Part shown: positions 60,611 to 64,000 of the stretch, piece by piece
Layout: the number at the start of each line of letters is the position of its first letter
Numbering within the stretch: the first letter of the stretch is position 1
From: Helicoverpa zea
Taxonomy: Eukaryota > Arthropoda > Insecta > Lepidoptera > Noctuidae
Direction: 5' to 3'
Length of the DNA stretch: 64,000 bases
Assembly: GCF_022581195.2 (NCBI RefSeq)
Contig: NC_061456.1
Location: 5,706,501 to 5,770,500 of the forward strand
Notes under the pieces: generated by a model
What the model was told of the DNA's origin: nothing
The model's database searches: none
Seen by the model: the letters and a program-made list of their open reading frames with translations, nothing else
Position numbers and translations under genes: made by a program

Positions 60611-63600
60611 TATCTTGTAGCAGTAATGGATCTTCATTTTCCAATTCGTTGGTTTTCCATCAATTTCTATGGTGAAAGTGTGCCTGATGCGTTTTTGAGA
60701 TATTCTAAACCCACGAAAAGTTATTATGGTGTTTTGATTTAGTTAAATGTTCCCACTTTGTTGGCAATCTCATGAAACCTTCTATTTATTGTTCATGTGA
60801 TACGCGGAGCTTAATGTTTAAAACATCCTCAAATACAAATTCTCATTTTCTCGCGACTTAACTTCATTTAGAGTTCAGTTTTCGCTAAAAACATTAAAAT
60901 AATTCAACTAAGGCTTATGCCACACAGTAACGAGATAAAACGTGCGGTAAACGGAATTTGTGCATCAGGCATGAGCGTGGCGCCGCGCCGGCTGGTACCG
61001 CTGTGTTTGCATTAAGCCATTTACCTTTATTAGTATTAATTTAGCAGAAGCGAGTTGCAACTCGGCGCCTGTCTGCCTCACAGAACTGGGTCAATGACAA
61101 GCCCGCCGAGAATAGAACCGACGCTTTAGGGGTGGATGAGCTCTATTGTTGCCCCAGCGCTGGTGAGAACTGAGACGCTTCGTTCCACCAATAAAATTAT
61201 CATTTCCACTCTTAGACACAGTAGGCACACCTCGCCAACCGTTACAGTATACGAAGGTTACGTATATGAAACAGGGCACACATTCAATTTTCCTCAGAAG
61301 GAGGACCCCTGCCTTTAAAGCAAAACCCGGCGACCTTATTTAAGTAGGTTCATGTTTTCTTTGATACAAAAGATCGTCGATGTGGGAAGAGTTATCGCCT
61401 ATTTATAGACTGACCTTACAGACACCTATAACAATCGATCTGCGCAGTAGCCACATATTACTTACTTAATAGTTACTCAGTAGTCAATTAACTAGCGGAG
61501 CTAGCTACTCATACTATGAGCAATTGTCTATTGCTTCATGACTGAACACTATTTTCTACAAGGTTACTTTCATAAATATCTAGTTTTGCTCGTCGTGTCG
61601 CATTTTCTAGTACAAAGGTGCGCCGAAATGGACTCGGTCAAATTAAAACAAGGCTAGAATGTATTTGCTTTTCTTTAGGGACCTGACCTCTGTTGCGGTT
61701 GTTTAATTTATAATTTTATTTCTTATGATATGATAGCTTAGGCAGGTACCCAGGTATGGGTACCTAATCAATAGGTGACTGAAGCTTTCGGTCAAGATTA
61801 TCGCCCAATTTAAAAACCTTTGTATTTTTAAAGCAGGTTTCTTTTGCTTTAGGTTGTCGATAAACCACCAATCTTTTGAAGCTTTTGTCCTTCGGCTTCT
61901 GTAAAAGTAAATTAATTAAAAACTTCAGTAATAAGTGCCTATGCCTCAGATCTTTGAAGAAATTTTTAATTAATTATGCCGTGAAACAACGATATTTGTT
62001 TATTAAGATCCATAGGATGGAATGTTGCTGACGTTTTAATTAAAAAAAGGTAATTAAGCAGAGATAACTATTTTAAGAAGCAGGTGTAGCAGCTAAGACG
62101 TAGCTCTGGATTTTTCTACAAATAAATGAAAACGGACAAATAGCAAACAACATATTTTCGTCTTATTATCTTCAATTTGCTCTTCTTCCCTACCTACGCA
62201 ATTTCTCTTGGGAAAACATACGAGTATAGCACAAATAAAAGAAGCTCAAAGACCGTGCTGAGAAAAAAACGTAGGTATTATGAGTAATTGAGCAGTAAGT
62301 AAGTATATACTTAAATATGTACGGTGAATAAACTTGTGTGAACTTAATTGAAAGATTATAACGCTGTGATGCTAATATCTTTATTTATGCGATGTCTGAA
62401 CATTGGAAACTGTTTGCTTATAAAACATTATGCTTTCATGAATATTGTTGCTAACGGAGGTATGTTATGTAGTATGTTTTTGCTTTAGGTATGTGTAAAC
62501 GATCTCTGAAGTGAAATACTTCATGTTATATTTAGGTATCTAAAGTACTACCTTGCGTTATGGAATTAACTTCTTTTATGAAAATAGCTTACAATAAGAA
62601 GCTAACTCAATACCTATTGAGTATTCTTCCAGCTGATAATAGCTTTAGCCAACTTTTAATGTAAAAAAAGAAAACTACGTGTAAATTAATACCTATACAA
62701 CGGGATAAAAAACAAAGTGGTCCAGGAAGAGGCGAAAAGCCGCAAATTGAAAATTGTTTTTTTTTTTTAAATAGAATATAGAATAGCCAACAAAATTGGG
62801 GAACATAGTTATATCCTTGTTATTTTCCATTAGGTACATAGAAGTGTCAGCCATCTATCTAACTAAAGCATAATTTGCTTATCGCGATTTTCCTAGAGAT
62901 AGCGTGACTAGCTGTGAAGTTTAAGGGTTTCTATAATAGGTACTTACCTTTGTAAGATATTTAATGCTAAGGCGAAATTATGTAAGATATAAGCTAGTAG
63001 TTACGAACAGAATAATTGCGTAAATAAATTCACATACTAATAATGATAAATATTATAAAGTATGTTTTCCATATTTATTACTGGCCTTCTAGGTCGCAAA
63101 GGACGTTTGAAGAAAACGCGTAAATGTTGCTAACGGACTGTGGCTACTGGAATATTTATGTATGCGTAGTATAGTACGAAAACCATAAAATGCTAGTAGG
63201 TAGTCGTGGTCTAGCTTTTACACACTTCGTTTCGTGCCAATATGTATTATTCCTTTTTTTTGTCTGTCATGTTCGCCAATATAAGGATATGGACATGGAT
63301 TACTTATATGTAGGTATTCTGTCGTAGATATATCAAACATTTTATATGTTATTGATACTGGATACAAAAACAAACGTCCTTTTCAAAGATTCTCTTAACC
63401 TTCATGAGAAATCAGACTTCGGTTGGTGTTGAAGATCATAAAGTTATCTAAAATGTGACTAAAACTGTAACTCATTTCTAACATTTCCGTAGACCAAGAA
63501 ATCCAGTACAAATAGAATATTCTACAATAGGTACCTGGTAACTACTGACACAGAAGGATCAGATTTTCCATTGAACAACTGCAATTACAAAACTTTGATA

Positions 63601-64000
63601 ACTAGGAAAGTTAAGCTTTCTACTATTGCAGCTCGTATAGTTATCTAATTAGTTTCTATTCTGTGCGACTGCAGGCATAGCTCACTGCTAATTATCTTGC
63701 AATGTAGGTACCTACCAATGTTTCTACGGTATATTTGTATGACGGAAATATTGAGCTGAAATATCAGATTCTATTACTTTCGTTTCCTATCTAAGTAAGA
63801 TTTTATCAATATAATAGTTTAGGTTTATTGTTTTATTTATCAAAAGATTGAATCGATCATGCGATGTGAGAACGGTGACTATGTAATGTATCACTGGCTT
63901 AATTTCCCGTACTTAATTATTAAAGGTATTTTTATGTCACACCATGGAATGCTTATACGAAGCAAACACAAAAGTTTTTGTACGCGTAATTGGAATTGTG
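60611..64000. other. Right flank without a certain gene
   Basis: A possible decayed VWC-type exon lies at 61,248-61,318. A small GC-rich patch is at about 60,970-61,010. Otherwise the DNA is AT-rich with frequent GTAGGTACCTAC-like motifs, including one at 63,705-63,714. It may belong to an intron of a gene that continues past the window edge. Confidence 0.4.
61248..61318 (+). pseudogene. Possible VWC-domain exon remnant
   Basis: After a plausible acceptor (CCAACCGTTACAG, ending at 61,247) the frame reads YEGYVYETGHTFNFPQKEDP followed by Cys-Leu and a TAA stop. 'YEG..Y..G..F.....DPCL' is the usual first half of a von Willebrand factor C repeat, as in chordin, kielin or crossveinless-2. The expected second half with CxC is absent and there is no GT donor after DPCL. 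It could be a broken exon or a chance match. Confidence 0.3.

Noticed and set aside
1..64000. CRISPR arrays, operons, prokaryotic ribosome-binding sites
   Set aside because: Spliced animal genes and moth repeats show this is eukaryotic nuclear DNA; no regularly spaced repeat array was seen.

Overview
The window reads as nuclear DNA of a lepidopteran insect. It is AT-rich, its genes have GT-AG introns and are widely spaced, and it holds SINEs and short A|T-flanked Helitrons of types typical of moths. The SINE ending in a GGCTCGGAGGATGATGATGA-like tail suggests a noctuid-type moth; that taxonomic call rests on memory, not a search.

Layout: 1-18,377 has no gene I can support; it holds repeats, one SINE with perfect target-site duplications and a few GC-richer patches. 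18,378-19,274 (-) is an intronless THUMPD1/Tan1 homologue, a tRNA acetylation adaptor. 20,618-29,669 (-) is an 11-exon secreted pancreatic-type lipase of 528 aa with a complete Ser-Asp-His triad; its introns host two SINEs, two Helitrons and an internally deleted DNA transposon. 31,181-36,005 (-) is an 8-exon Bora (aurora borealis) gene of 698 aa. 37,731-38,726 (+) is a single-exon membrane AAA+ protein of torsin-4A type. 42,374-43,906 (-) is a complete but intronless CaMKII of 510 aa, probably a retrogene, lying tail to tail with the torsin gene. From 44 to 64 kb I found no certain gene: this part carries TIR elements, a composite foldback, a copia/Tc1 nest, a possible noncoding first exon near 49.6 kb and a decayed VWC-like exon near 61.3 kb.

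The genes do not form a pathway or operon. Bora and CaMKII are both kinase-signalling proteins, but their closeness looks incidental. All exon boundaries were worked out by hand from reading frame, phase and splice consensus. In both multi-exon genes every junction keeps phase and the summed length is a multiple of three.

The most interesting items are the intronless CaMKII with a divergent association domain and shortened C-terminus, the roughly 1-kb transposon that keeps only the two facing 5' exons (THAP and a YqaJ-partner-like exon), the large young inverted-repeat elements, and an over-represented 10-bp palindrome, TAGGTACCTA.
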